Shown here: in pieces, positions 11,085 through 18,841 of the stretch
Position numbering within the stretch: position 1 is the first letter of the stretch
Layout of the letters: each line of letters opens with the position of its first letter
Virus record (IMG/VR): IMGVR_UViG_3300012211_000008
Coordinates: 1 to 29,718 of that record
Length of the DNA stretch: 29,718 nucleotides
Direction: 5' to 3' (one strand)
Source: a virus
Translations under genes and position numbers: made by a program
The notes under the pieces: generated by a model
The model's database searches: none
What the model saw: the letters and a program-made list of their open reading frames with translations, nothing else
What the model was told of the DNA's origin: nothing

Positions 11085-11762
11085 ATGATTTTACAAGGAA
11101 ACCAGGGCCAGACGGGTAAACAGGTAGGGCAAAACATTACTGCGGGATTCGGAGAGTTTAGCGACGTTATAGTTAGCGAACTTCAGTCTCGCTTTTATGA
11201 GGCTAATTATCGCGGTACCTTGTATTCTACTGGTTCCAGCATTACTGCTTTGTCTGCTAACACCATCACATTGACGGCTACCACGACTCCTATTTTAGGT
11301 GTCTGGAATCCGTTGAATTCTTCAGTCAACTTGGTTATTTTGCAAGCATCTTTACAAGCTGTGATTAATACGTTCACCACTCCTGCTGGCGCTGGCGTCT
11401 TTGTGTGGGCGTCATCCACGAGCAACAACGCCATTTCAACAGGTTCGGCTCCTTTCAATCGTAAAACATTAGTTTCAGCAGGTTCGCTGACTAAGACGTT
11501 CCCTGGCGGAGTAGCACTTACGGGATTAACAAATAACCTTGTAATTTTCGAAGGCGCAGATTTTACGTCTCCAACAGGGCAGACTTACGGAACTATCGTA
11601 GCTCCCACATCTGGAACTACCTTGACAGGCTTCGGCGGGGTGCAGACCTTTGACGGTAGTTTGATTGTTCCTCCTGGCGGGGTTTTGGCGTTGTTGAACA
11701 CAACGTCTACAACTACTATGTCTGCCGCAGGCCGTTTGCTGTGGGCGGAAGTAGCTATCTAA
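11085..11762 (+). CDS. virion protein, 225 residues
   Basis: The protein begins MILQGNQGQTGKQVGQNITA. It has an extended Gln/Gly N-terminus followed by Thr/Ser/Gly-rich beta sequence with a TSPTGQTYGTIVAP patch. It lies 8 nt after the large duplicated protein, so the two are probably co-expressed. A structural role in the tail or fibre is likely from composition and position only. Confidence 0.6.
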   Translation: MILQGNQGQTGKQVGQNITAGFGEFSDVIVSELQSRFYEANYRGTLYSTGSSITALSANTITLTATTTPILGVWNPLNSSVNLVILQASLQAVINTFTTPAGAGVFVWASSTSNNAISTGSAPFNRKTLVSAGSLTKTFPGGVALTGLTNNLVIFEGADFTSPTGQTYGTIVAPTSGTTLTGFGGVQTFDGSLIVPPGGVLALLNTTSTTTMSAAGRLLWAEVAI

Positions 11763-11774
11763 TAGGAGATTAAA

Positions 11775-12074
11775 TTGTCTATTCAATTGTTTACGTCTGC
11801 GGTAATATATTTGGCAGGAGACGGAACATCCGTTTCGGTAGAAGTGAATCTTAGAAAATTGGGGGCCTCTCCTACGCAGTCTTTGCCGTTAACTAAGATA
11901 ATTTCTGTAACTCCGACTAGTGTTTCTCCAGCTAGAAATCTCCCTACAGCGTCGCTAAAGGGAGATGTAGTTACTTTTACTTTTGATTCACCTTTAGAAG
12001 CCCTTAGTAATCCCGCAGTTTCTTCCATAGGCGAGTACTCTTTAGGCATGTTTTTGACTTTTGATAGTGAATAA
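11775..12074 (+). CDS. small virion-associated protein, TTG start
   Basis: A 99-residue, beta-rich protein whose N-terminus reads MSIQLFTSAVIYLAGDGTSV. TAGGAGAT lies 6 nt upstream of a TTG codon and no ATG fits, so TTG is the chosen start. Function unknown. Confidence 0.6.
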   Translation: MSIQLFTSAVIYLAGDGTSVSVEVNLRKLGASPTQSLPLTKIISVTPTSVSPARNLPTASLKGDVVTFTFDSPLEALSNPAVSSIGEYSLGMFLTFDSE

Positions 12075-12095
12075 TTTTGAATTAAAAGGAATACA

Positions 12096-12242
12096 ATGGA
12101 TATCAATAAAATTTTTGCTGAACTAGGGCGAATGCATCTTGAAGTTATGCAATTACGTGAACAGTTGACGCAGGCTCAGGCACAGCTAGATCAGTACAGC
12201 GCAACAAACAACGCGAAGGTACCAGGCTCGCCTACGGAGTAA
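12096..12242 (+). CDS. 48-residue coiled-coil protein
   Basis: The ORF begins MDINKIFAELGRMHLEVMQL. Residues 5-38 form an amphipathic helix rich in Gln, Leu and Glu (LREQLTQAQAQLDQ), a probable coiled coil, followed by a short polar tail. AAAAGGA precedes the start. The stop is 1 nt before the next gene, so translation is coupled. A chaperone or oligomerisation adaptor for the neighbouring virion protein is possible. Confidence 0.65.
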   Translation: MDINKIFAELGRMHLEVMQLREQLTQAQAQLDQYSATNNAKVPGSPTE

Positions 12243-12243
12243 C

Positions 12244-12936
12244 ATGCCGACAGTAGGGGTTCTTCAGCAGACAAGACGCTGGTTTATATACCCTAGCCCG
12301 ACGCAGACTCCGCTAGTTATGGGCATAACCATGTTTGAGAATTATTTTTCTCAATCAGGTTCGTCTATAGCGATTCAGAGCGACCCAGTGTCCACGGCAT
12401 CCGTTTCGGTTCTTCAAGGTTCGTCAGCAGGAAACTTTCAGCCGATTACAATAGGCAGGCAAGTAACCAATTTCGGTGTATCTATTTCTAATCCAGCAGA
12501 GATAGACGGATTCTTTACGGGCACGCAGTTATTCTCCAGGTCGATTCCGCCTCCTAGAAGGAATGCATTCGGTACACCTGACGGTTGGGGCGATTTAGGA
12601 CAGCTAGTAATGGCTGGAGAACTTCTAATAGCACCTGGAAGCGGCTCTACGGACTTCGCGCACACGTATTACATCGTAGCTGGCGGGGATATAGTTATTC
12701 CTCCTTCTACAAAAGCGCTATGGTCAGTCATCTGTAAGCTGGCGCAGGGCGGTCAAAGCCACAATTCATTTCTTAGAGCGGATACATTGGTTAACGGGAA
12801 ATCTGTTAGCACCTTGTACTCTGCCCCGGACCCATCGGTGCCGTCAAAGCTACAACTCAGTTTAGGAATTAACTTTTCAGGCACTCAGTTCGGTACTCCT
12901 ATAGTGACGCTTCAGCAGTTTGAGATTCAAGAGTAA
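12244..12936 (+). CDS. virion protein, 230 residues
   Basis: The protein starts MPTVGVLQQTRRWFIYPSPT. It is Ser/Thr/Gly-rich with an Arg/Pro patch (SRSIPPPRR) and a long beta-rich C-terminal region. It begins 1 nt after the coiled-coil gene and ends 2 nt before the next gene. Structural role inferred from composition and position. Confidence 0.6.
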   Translation: MPTVGVLQQTRRWFIYPSPTQTPLVMGITMFENYFSQSGSSIAIQSDPVSTASVSVLQGSSAGNFQPITIGRQVTNFGVSISNPAEIDGFFTGTQLFSRSIPPPRRNAFGTPDGWGDLGQLVMAGELLIAPGSGSTDFAHTYYIVAGGDIVIPPSTKALWSVICKLAQGGQSHNSFLRADTLVNGKSVSTLYSAPDPSVPSKLQLSLGINFSGTQFGTPIVTLQQFEIQE

Positions 12937-12938
12937 AC

Positions 12939-13322
12939 ATGTCAATAAACATTTCTCTTTTAGGGACGATTACCGTAGCGGATAGTACGACTGGTTTGAC
13001 CAGTCTAACTAAGTCAGTATCTGGTGCGATGGTTATCGGGTCCGCGTTTACTCAGGTACAGAACCTTAACATCGGGACAGCAAGCACAACGCTTGCATTG
13101 CCCGTTAACCCCGTTCAGTTTGCCTACATCAAGAATTTGCACGCTAACCAGACGGTTGCGGTTACGTGGACGACACCAGTAGGCGGTTCAGTCCTGGCTA
13201 TAACGTTGGAACCAGGCGCAGTCATAATCTTCCAAGAAGCGCTTCCAGGCGCTGGCATCACAGCGATATCTTTGCAAGCAAGCGGAGCATCGACTCCGGT
13301 AGAATTTTTATTAGGCGGATAG
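12939..13322 (+). CDS. virion protein, 127 residues (paralogue type 1)
   Basis: The protein starts MSINISLLGTITVADSTTG and is small, beta-rich and nearly uncharged. It has the same length as the next gene product and a similar composition, suggesting related decoration or appendage subunits. Contains the stretch LEPGAVIIFQEALPGAG. Confidence 0.6.
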   Translation: MSINISLLGTITVADSTTGLTSLTKSVSGAMVIGSAFTQVQNLNIGTASTTLALPVNPVQFAYIKNLHANQTVAVTWTTPVGGSVLAITLEPGAVIIFQEALPGAGITAISLQASGASTPVEFLLGG

Positions 13323-13329
13323 GAGATTT

Positions 13330-13713
13330 ATGGCAATTTCAACAGTAAATATTAGCAGCCCGGCAATTGAGATTTTGTTCACGGATACCGCGCTAGGAAA
13401 CGTAGCGGATGGTATCAAGTCATCATCTACTAAGCTTTATAGCGTGACCGTTGATAATTCTGCCAACGGCGGAGCGGCAACTTACGTGAAGCTTTACAAT
13501 CTTGCTAGCGGCTCGGTCACTGTCGGAACGACTGTGCCCGATGATGTCATCCTCGCTCCAGCAGGCGCAATAGTCAACCGCACTTATTGGACAAGCGCTG
13601 CACCTGGTGTTACGTTCGGGACTGCTTTGAGTATGGCTGCGGTAACTACTGGCGGAACAGCCGGGGTAACGTCTCCCGCTTCTGCGGTGGTTTGCACAGT
13701 TAACTACGTTTAA
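13330..13713 (+). CDS. virion protein, 127 residues (paralogue type 2)
   Basis: The protein starts MAISTVNISSPAIEILFTD. It is beta-rich with LAPAGAIVNRTYW and a Gly/Thr-rich C-terminus. TAGGAG precedes the start by 6 nt. Likely a structural subunit like its neighbour. Confidence 0.6.
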   Translation: MAISTVNISSPAIEILFTDTALGNVADGIKSSSTKLYSVTVDNSANGGAATYVKLYNLASGSVTVGTTVPDDVILAPAGAIVNRTYWTSAAPGVTFGTALSMAAVTTGGTAGVTSPASAVVCTVNYV

Positions 13714-13738
13714 TTTTTGAGATTCATAGGAGATTCAA

Positions 13739-13981
13739 ATGGCGATGTCAACATCGAACAAGAAGGAAACACTCGGCGGTGTATCTAAGAAGAAGGCTGC
13801 AATGGGCAACTCTCAACCAGGTAGCACGTCTCACCCGGAAGAGTCTCTAGGCGGCAAGGCAAAGAAGAGAGTTCCTTCCCCGCACACCGGATTCCGCTCT
13901 ACTTCGCACCCCGAGGAAACGCTCGGTGGAATGCAGAAGAAGAGAGTCATGGCTGGCGGCGGTACGAACGACCATATCTAA
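13739..13981 (+). CDS. short basic repeat protein
   Basis: This 80-residue protein has three copies of a motif built as E-(T/S)-LGG followed by a KK(K/R) cluster, the last two preceded by STSHPE. It is strongly basic and lacks hydrophobic core residues, so it is probably extended or disordered. TAGGAG lies 6 nt upstream. It could bind DNA or acidic virion surfaces; no family recognised. The frame reopens after the TAA stop with a CPLCGW stretch (13982-14038). Confidence 0.6.
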   Translation: MAMSTSNKKETLGGVSKKKAAMGNSQPGSTSHPEESLGGKAKKRVPSPHTGFRSTSHPEETLGGMQKKRVMAGGGTNDHI

Positions 13982-14062
13982 ATTCTCTGTCCGCTCTGCG
14001 GATGGGAAAATCAACGGACTTTAAAACTGAGCGCCTAGTCCGTGCGCTGTTAAAGAGGAAAT

Positions 14063-14875
14063 ATGACACATAAGAAGAACTTCGTAGTTGCGGTAAAAGT
14101 GAACGGTAAAGTGCTCCGCGAATCTAGTGACCGCGTAGAACTGCCATTCGGCTCCGAGTACAGTATTCTCTTGAAGAACCTGGACTCCGTTCGCATGCAG
14201 GCACGCATCTCAGTTGACGGTGAAGACGCAACTGGCTGGCTTGTTATAAGCCCTAATTCGTCAATAGACGTACAGCGATTCGTAAAGGACTGGGACAGCG
14301 GCAATCGTTTCAAGTTTATTGAAATGACGGATAAGATTGAAGAGCATCGCGGAGTTAAGGCTGACGATGGTTTGATTCGTGTAGAGTTTAAGCGCGAGAA
14401 GGTTTTCAAGTTTCCGGAAACAGTAGTACACTATCACACTTATCCTTACCAGCACCCGTGGTATACGTATTACCCTGGTGGATGTACTCCGAACTATAGC
14501 ATCAATACGACGAGCAGTCAAACCGCAGGTGGCTTGATTACTAGAAGTTCGCACGTTAGCTTTAATAACTCTGCTAGCGCCTCGGCTGGACCCATCATGG
14601 CAATGAACATGATGTCTGCCCAGGCTAAAGTGAACGATGCAGGCATAACAGTTCCAGGTTCGATAAGCGATCAAAAGTTTGTATCAGTATCCGGTTTCGA
14701 GACAGAGCAATCCGAAGTGATTGTTCTGCATCTTGTCGGCAAGAAAGCTGGAGCGCCAGTGCAGGTTGCAAAGACCGTGCACATGATGCTTCAATGCGAA
14801 ACTTGCGGCAAGACAAGCAAGTCATCGGCGAAGTTCTGCAAGGAATGCGGAACAAGCCTAGAGAGGGCGATATGA
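14063..14875 (+). CDS. protein with C-terminal zinc ribbon
   Basis: A 270-residue protein. Residues 1-115 form a beta domain (MTHKKNFVVAVKVNGKVL) and 120-150 are rich in Tyr, His and Pro. The middle is Ser/Thr-rich. The last 35 residues hold a zinc ribbon with CETC and CKEC pairs. AGAGGAAA precedes the start, and its stop overlaps the next start (ATGA). Known phage zinc-ribbon proteins vary in role; a virion or assembly function is inferred. Confidence 0.6.
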   Translation: MTHKKNFVVAVKVNGKVLRESSDRVELPFGSEYSILLKNLDSVRMQARISVDGEDATGWLVISPNSSIDVQRFVKDWDSGNRFKFIEMTDKIEEHRGVKADDGLIRVEFKREKVFKFPETVVHYHTYPYQHPWYTYYPGGCTPNYSINTTSSQTAGGLITRSSHVSFNNSASASAGPIMAMNMMSAQAKVNDAGITVPGSISDQKFVSVSGFETEQSEVIVLHLVGKKAGAPVQVAKTVHMMLQCETCGKTSKSSAKFCKECGTSLERAI

Positions 14876-15588
14876 GCGATGGATGGCAACCAGCAGTAGA
14901 TAATTTGCAATCTCAAATCAATTCTATTAACTCTCAAATTAGTGTGCTGTCAGGAAAAGAAAATTCTGATGCAACGCAAATCACGCTTCTTTCAAGTCAA
15001 CTGTCGGCGCTTCAAACGGAAGTATCTGCTATTCAACAGCAAGTGGCTCAGGGAAATACTCTGGTTGATTTATCAGGAGCATCCGTAGTTCTTAGTAATC
15101 CTAGTACTGTTAGTCCAAACGGTGGAGCGTATACCGTGGCTTCTCTAAACGGAAGTCCAGCGGTGTTGTCAGTTCCTTCGTCACCAAGCATAGACGGAAA
15201 ATTATTTAGGCTAACTGTGGCGGCAAGAGTTTTAGACGACGGTGCCGCAGTGGAAACAGATTTTGGCGGGGCATTCGCACTCGGTGACGCATCTATTTTT
15301 CAATCCCCAACGCTAGGGCAGCATGAATTCGTCGGCATGAATGGAACAGGCATAGGAGAAGGAACCTGCTTCTTTGAGGTAGATTGTCTTTGGGACGCTT
15401 TATCGAAGTCATTGATATTTTCATCTTTGATTCAAGGCAGTCGAAGAATCGGAATAGGCGGTCCGTCTCAAACGTTATCCGGTATTGTGTCGCAAACGGA
15501 CATTAAAATTGTGTTCGGAGCGTTCTGGAATAACACATCAAATCCAGCGTCAGTAGTTTTGACTCAGTTTAAGTTAAGTTTGATTTAA
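14872..15588 (+). CDS. fibre-like protein with an N-terminal coiled coil
   Basis: A 238-residue protein starts MSDGWQPAVDNLQSQINSIN. Residues 9-65 show heptads of Leu/Ile with Gln and Ser, a coiled-coil stalk. A beta-rich domain follows with SPSIDGKLFRLTVAAR and a DGAAVETDFGG stretch, like globular heads of minor tail fibres. Start 14872 overlaps the preceding stop by 4 nt and follows GAGAGGG, so it is preferred to the longer frame from 14794. Confidence 0.65.
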   Translation: MSDGWQPAVDNLQSQINSINSQISVLSGKENSDATQITLLSSQLSALQTEVSAIQQQVAQGNTLVDLSGASVVLSNPSTVSPNGGAYTVASLNGSPAVLSVPSSPSIDGKLFRLTVAARVLDDGAAVETDFGGAFALGDASIFQSPTLGQHEFVGMNGTGIGEGTCFFEVDCLWDALSKSLIFSSLIQGSRRIGIGGPSQTLSGIVSQTDIKIVFGAFWNNTSNPASVVLTQFKLSLI

Positions 15589-15646
15589 TAAAAGTTTAGG
15601 GTTACGATTAACGTGACTCTATTAAAGCATCGTCAAGGGGTACGGG

Positions 15647-15662
15647 GCAAGGTAAATCTTGC
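15647..15662 (+). other. leader hairpin before the next virion gene
   Basis: Perfect stem GCAAG/CTTGC with loop GTAAAT in the 110-nt gap 15589-15698. The rest of the gap shows nothing definite apart from AAAGGAG before the next start. Confidence 0.4.
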
Positions 15663-15698
15663 AGCCTCTCCTCGGTGTACATAAAGGAGACATACAAC

Positions 15699-16361
15699 AT
15701 GTCAGTAATCGCACAGTATGAAGTAAGCGTAGCGGCTCCATCAACAGTCGGTGGAACCGGAATCGGCGCAATTAAGTATTTTTCTAGCAACCCTCCGCAA
15801 GCATTGTGGAACACCGGGTTTGCCGGAGTAAATACACCGCAGTCTAGCGCACAACTAGGAAATACCCCATCAGCAACTAGCGGTCTAGGCCAGATGATGA
15901 TTTATACCGCATCAGTAGGTGGGCAAGGTAAGCTTCTAGGAAATCGTTTTCGCGTGTACGCATCAGGAGTGGCATCTTCTGCTGTAACACCAACGTTTAC
16001 TCCTATCGTTCAAGTAAACAAGGGAACTGTATCATCTGTTTCTTATGTAACTTTGATGACCCCGGCAGCAGCTAACACACTGGTAGCAAATCAGCCAGTA
16101 GGTTGGTCATTAGCTGGCGATTTTCTTCTAGATCCGACTTCAGCTAGCATACACGGGTTTATGAAGACTCAATATCAGTCTACCGCTACTGGAAACTCTA
16201 ACGCGGTTGCCGAAGTATCCATCACGTTAATCAACGGGCTAACCTTGACCGGAGCAGCAGGCGCAGCAGGATTCGGATTGGTTGCAGGTGTTACTTTTGC
16301 GGGCACATCTGACGCATCTAACTCAGCAAGCTTGTACGAATTCAAGATCGTCCAGGACTAA
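15699..16361 (+). CDS. virion protein, 220 residues
   Basis: The protein starts MSVIAQYEVSVAAPSTVGG. It is Ala/Gly/Thr/Val-rich with few charges and ends in SLYEFKIVQD. AAAGGAG lies 9 nt before the ATG; an in-frame ATG at 15675 overlaps that site and is rejected. A terminator follows, so this gene closes the virion block. Confidence 0.65.
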   Translation: MSVIAQYEVSVAAPSTVGGTGIGAIKYFSSNPPQALWNTGFAGVNTPQSSAQLGNTPSATSGLGQMMIYTASVGGQGKLLGNRFRVYASGVASSAVTPTFTPIVQVNKGTVSSVSYVTLMTPAAANTLVANQPVGWSLAGDFLLDPTSASIHGFMKTQYQSTATGNSNAVAEVSITLINGLTLTGAAGAAGFGLVAGVTFAGTSDASNSASLYEFKIVQD

Positions 16362-16389
16362 GCTAATTAACCAATTCTAGGACAGTAAC

Positions 16390-16418
16390 GGGGCGCAACT
16401 ATTGAAGCGCCCCTTCTT
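16390..16418 (+). terminator. intrinsic terminator
   Basis: Perfect 7-bp stem GGGGCGC (16390-16396)/GCGCCCC (16407-16413) followed by TTCTT, 29 nt after the virion gene. Confidence 0.85.
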
Positions 16419-16484
16419 CCAGAACATCTGTGTAAATCAGGGCCTGTCCGGGTGTTAAAGTCACTGACAAATTTTAGGAATCCC

Positions 16485-16727
16485 ATGAACGGCGACACGT
16501 TAGAAGTAATGAAAGCTATCAGCGACTTCCGCCAAGAGTCATCGGAAGCCATAGCTCAGTTGCATTCGGAATTCTCTTCTTTTAAAGGCGGCATGGATGT
16601 TCGTGTTGCTGCTATCGAAAAGGACCAGGAAAAAGCCGACAAGAAACAGTGGGTTCACTCCTGCATAGTTTTTGCGGGCAGCATCCTGCACCACGACCTC
16701 GGAACTTGGTTGCATTTTAAGTTTTAA
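16485..16727 (+). CDS. coiled-coil protein with hydrophobic tail (XhlA-like layout)
   Basis: An 80-residue protein. Residues 1-55 form charged helices with a heptad pattern (VRVAAIEKDQEKADKK). Residues 57-78 are mainly hydrophobic and could insert in a membrane. This layout is shared by haemolysin/XhlA-type holin partners, but the tail here contains His and charged residues. TAGGA lies 8 nt before start 16485. The longer frame from 16452 lacks a site. Confidence 0.45.
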   Translation: MNGDTLEVMKAISDFRQESSEAIAQLHSEFSSFKGGMDVRVAAIEKDQEKADKKQWVHSCIVFAGSILHHDLGTWLHFKF

Positions 16728-16735
16728 TAATTTGC

Positions 16736-16772
16736 AGTAAGGTTGGGGCGGTGCCTTTATCACCGCCTCTTA
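16736..16772 (+). other. hairpin before the HNH gene
   Basis: GGCGGTG/CACCGCC with flanking GTAAG/CTTAC arms forms a long stem. It is followed by a T-poor stretch, so termination would be weak. Confidence 0.5.
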
Positions 16773-16792
16773 CTCTATAAAGGAGAGTAAAC

Positions 16793-17275
16793 ATGTCGTA
16801 TAAAACTGGAATAGAACTGCACGAGTATCATCAGAGAAAGTTTAAGAAGTGCCCATTTTGCATTAAAGAGTGTAAACGTAATATAGCAAACGGAAGAAAT
16901 AAGGGGCATTACAGGACCTGTGGTTCTATAGATTGTATAAGAGCAGCGAAAAACAGACCGGAAGTCGTTGCTAAGAAAACTCATCGAGGAAGTTCTAACC
17001 CTAATTGGATACACGATAGAACTAAAGTTAAATTTCAAAGAAGCAGAATAGAATTGAAGTGGTGGAGAGAAGAAATTTTTAGACGCGATAATTATGTTTG
17101 TCAAGAATGCGGTAAACGCGGAGGCCGTCTTCAGGCTCACCATAAGAAATCATATGCCTTGTTTCCTAATTTACGATTCGATATTTCGAACGGCGAAGCA
17201 TTGTGTGAAGACTGTCATAAGAAAACTTCCTCATATTGTAGGTCTCTAGAGGTGCAATTTGCCCGCAGTTTCTAA
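16793..17275 (+). CDS. HNH endonuclease with N-terminal zinc motif
   Basis: A 160-residue protein. The N-terminal half has CPFC and further Cys residues (KECKRN, RTCGSIDC), a probable zinc-binding DNA-recognition part. The C-terminal half is a standard HNH module: CQEC, then LQAHHKKSYAL with the metal-binding His pair, then NGEALCEDCHKK. AAAGGAGAG lies upstream. Its end overlaps the start of the next gene by 17 nt, consistent with insertion just upstream of that gene. Such free-standing nucleases usually act as homing elements. Confidence 0.85.
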   Translation: MSYKTGIELHEYHQRKFKKCPFCIKECKRNIANGRNKGHYRTCGSIDCIRAAKNRPEVVAKKTHRGSSNPNWIHDRTKVKFQRSRIELKWWREEIFRRDNYVCQECGKRGGRLQAHHKKSYALFPNLRFDISNGEALCEDCHKKTSSYCRSLEVQFARSF

Positions 17276-17447
17276 GAAGCAACAAATCGCTATGGCGATA
17301 GCCGAGCACGCACCTGAGAAGCTGCACGCCGAGAATAAGGGCCTCTTGGACATGTCTCACAAACAGCTTCATGAGTTTGCGTCTACCCCGCGTAAGCATC
17401 TCCCAACGTACGCGCACGCCAGGAAAGCACGTAAGGAATCGGAGTAA
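17259..17447 (+). CDS. small phage protein with MPAVSKKQQ start
   Basis: A 62-residue protein starting from TTG, preceded by AGAGG. The opening MPAVSKKQQIAMAIAEHAPE resembles that of small uncharacterised phage proteins of the DUF3008 type. The tail has KHLPTYAHARKARKE. It overlaps the HNH gene by 17 nt. Function unknown; position upstream of the terminase is common for such genes. Confidence 0.6.
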   Translation: MPAVSKKQQIAMAIAEHAPEKLHAENKGLLDMSHKQLHEFASTPRKHLPTYAHARKARKESE

Positions 17448-17449
17448 TC

Positions 17450-17677
17450 ATGCCAACTGAAGAACAGCGAGCAGCAGTAACTACAGAACGTGGTCGTCAG
17501 GCAGCACAGATGACAGACCAGGCAGAAAAGAAAGCGTACATTGCTGGTTCAGCAGGCGTGGATAAAGATTACGATGCAACCGCGCAGGCTACATCGGCTA
17601 AGGGAAATGAGCTTCAACGTAGAAGTATTTTAGGAAGTCAATACTCGGTGGCTAGAGATGCCAGAAAAAGCGCCTGA
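17450..17677 (+). CDS. small polar protein, 75 residues
   Basis: The protein begins MPTEEQRAAVTTERGRQAAQ. It is Ala/Gln/Arg-rich and probably helical. It starts 2 nt after the previous stop and overlaps the next gene by 20 nt, part of a tightly packed run. No family recognised. Confidence 0.55.
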   Translation: MPTEEQRAAVTTERGRQAAQMTDQAEKKAYIAGSAGVDKDYDATAQATSAKGNELQRRSILGSQYSVARDARKSA

Positions 17678-18020
17678 AAAGAGTTGGCTTAAGAAGATAG
17701 CCGCGCTAAAGAGACTGCTTCGGGAAGTAGGTCCGTTGTGGCCTAAGAGCACGAAGCTATCCGGGTATAGTGAGCAGGGACCGTATCATTGCGGAGATTG
17801 CGTCTACCTTAAAAAGAAAGATGGTGATGCCTTTAAAGACGCTGACGGAAAAGGTCGCTGTCTGCACTCCGTAGTCATGGCGGACGCTCAAGTTAAGAAA
17901 GATGAAAAGATGCTCCCTATTATCAATATCGAGCATGGTTGTTGCGAGTTTGTGGAATATGAAGAGGGACATGTAGAAGAGTCCCACGAGGAAAAAGAAA
18001 ATGGCGAAAAAGCATCATAA
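17658..18020 (+). CDS. Cys-rich protein (metal-site type)
   Basis: A 120-residue protein. A basic helical N-terminus is followed by YHCGDCVYLK, then GRCLHSVVM, then HGCCEFVEY. The CxxC, single Cys and CC pair are well placed for a zinc or iron-sulfur site. The C-terminal 25 residues are Glu/His-rich and acidic. It overlaps both neighbours by 20 nt. Function unknown. Confidence 0.6.
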   Translation: MPEKAPEKSWLKKIAALKRLLREVGPLWPKSTKLSGYSEQGPYHCGDCVYLKKKDGDAFKDADGKGRCLHSVVMADAQVKKDEKMLPIINIEHGCCEFVEYEEGHVEESHEEKENGEKAS

Positions 18021-18249
18021 ATATACACACAGCACGATTGAGCACCACGATGACGGAAGTCACACATCGACCCACCATCACGAAGACGGTAAGAGCCACA
18101 AGAAGTACGCCTCTGCCGATCATGACGCTATGTTGGATGGTATGATGGACCACACGTCTGCTCCGAACCCTGGTGAAGAGATGCCAGGCGCTCCCGCAGC
18201 ACCAGTTGCTGGCGCAGGCGCACCTCCGCTTCCTCCACAGGGGGCATAA
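18001..18249 (+). CDS. His-rich small protein
   Basis: An 82-residue protein starting MAKKHHKYTHSTIEHHDDGS. About a dozen His residues lie in the first half, followed by an acidic DHDAMLDGMMD segment and a Pro/Ala/Gly-rich tail. It may bind metal ions. It overlaps the Cys-rich gene by 20 nt and ends 1 nt before the next start, suggesting the genes work together. No enzyme motif. Confidence 0.6.
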   Translation: MAKKHHKYTHSTIEHHDDGSHTSTHHHEDGKSHKKYASADHDAMLDGMMDHTSAPNPGEEMPGAPAAPVAGAGAPPLPPQGA

Positions 18250-18250
18250 A

Positions 18251-18445
18251 ATGGCAAAAGCAAAGAACCCTTCACTTTATAGAGCGATGCATAATCTCCG
18301 CAAGGGCGGACTTCACCGCGCTCTAGGTGTTCCCGCAGGCGAGAAGATTCCCGCTGATAAGCTAGAATCGGCTCGTAACTCGGATAACGCGCACGTAAAG
18401 CACATGGCTAACTTCGCGCACACAATGTCAGGTTTCAAAAAGTAA
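18251..18445 (+). CDS. small basic phage protein
   Basis: A 64-residue protein starting MAKAKNPSLYRAMHNLRKGG with a LHRALGVPAGEKIP core and FAHTMSGFKK end. I recall similar short proteins next to packaging genes in other tailed phages, without a known role. Start 18251 follows AGGGGG; the longer frame from 18173 lies inside the His-rich gene and is rejected. Confidence 0.65.
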   Translation: MAKAKNPSLYRAMHNLRKGGLHRALGVPAGEKIPADKLESARNSDNAHVKHMANFAHTMSGFKK

Positions 18446-18651
18446 TGAAAGCGGACCAGATTTTAGATACCCTGATAAATAAGTTTCACATCATTTTAGG
18501 TAGCGCAGCCCAAGCAGCCATATTCGTTTACCACTTTAAAACTGGACACGATCTAGGCGCTGGAGTGCAGAATACCGTTTACGGATACTACGCATTCCTT
18601 GCAGGCCATGCCCTTACTTACCAGAAGTACCCAGACAAAGACGCACAATAG
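18445..18651 (+). CDS. small membrane protein C
   Basis: A 68-residue protein with hydrophobic segments at about 15-30 and 44-58 and His residues between them (YHFKTGHD). Its ATG overlaps the previous TAA by 1 nt. A holin-like topology is possible but unproven. Confidence 0.55.
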   Translation: MKADQILDTLINKFHIILGSAAQAAIFVYHFKTGHDLGAGVQNTVYGYYAFLAGHALTYQKYPDKDAQ

Positions 18652-18657
18652 GTTCCC

Positions 18658-18834
18658 ATGCTTGAAAAGGATTTGCTGAAGGTTATAGGTAAGCTCATGG
18701 TTCAGGTTGAAGAAGAGAGACGCCGACGCATAGAAGCTATACAGGCGTTGACTAGTCTTCCTTTACTGAAACCATTTTCTATTCATATTCCTACGGATGA
18801 GGAGATAGAGAGAAGAATTCAAGAATTATCATAG
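18658..18834 (+). CDS. 58-residue helical protein
   Basis: The ORF starts MLEKDLLKVIGKLMVQVEEE and has a strongly charged helix (EEERRRRIEAIQ), a Pro-rich turn and a second charged helix. It lies 6 nt after membrane protein C. A weak AGG site is present. Function unknown. Confidence 0.6.
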   Translation: MLEKDLLKVIGKLMVQVEEERRRRIEAIQALTSLPLLKPFSIHIPTDEEIERRIQELS

Positions 18835-18841
18835 GTGTAAT

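Noticed and set aside
11207-11458. Minus-strand ORFs opposite the virion genes
   Set aside because: Shadows of Thr/Ser/Val-rich coding sequence, with no start signals or conserved features.
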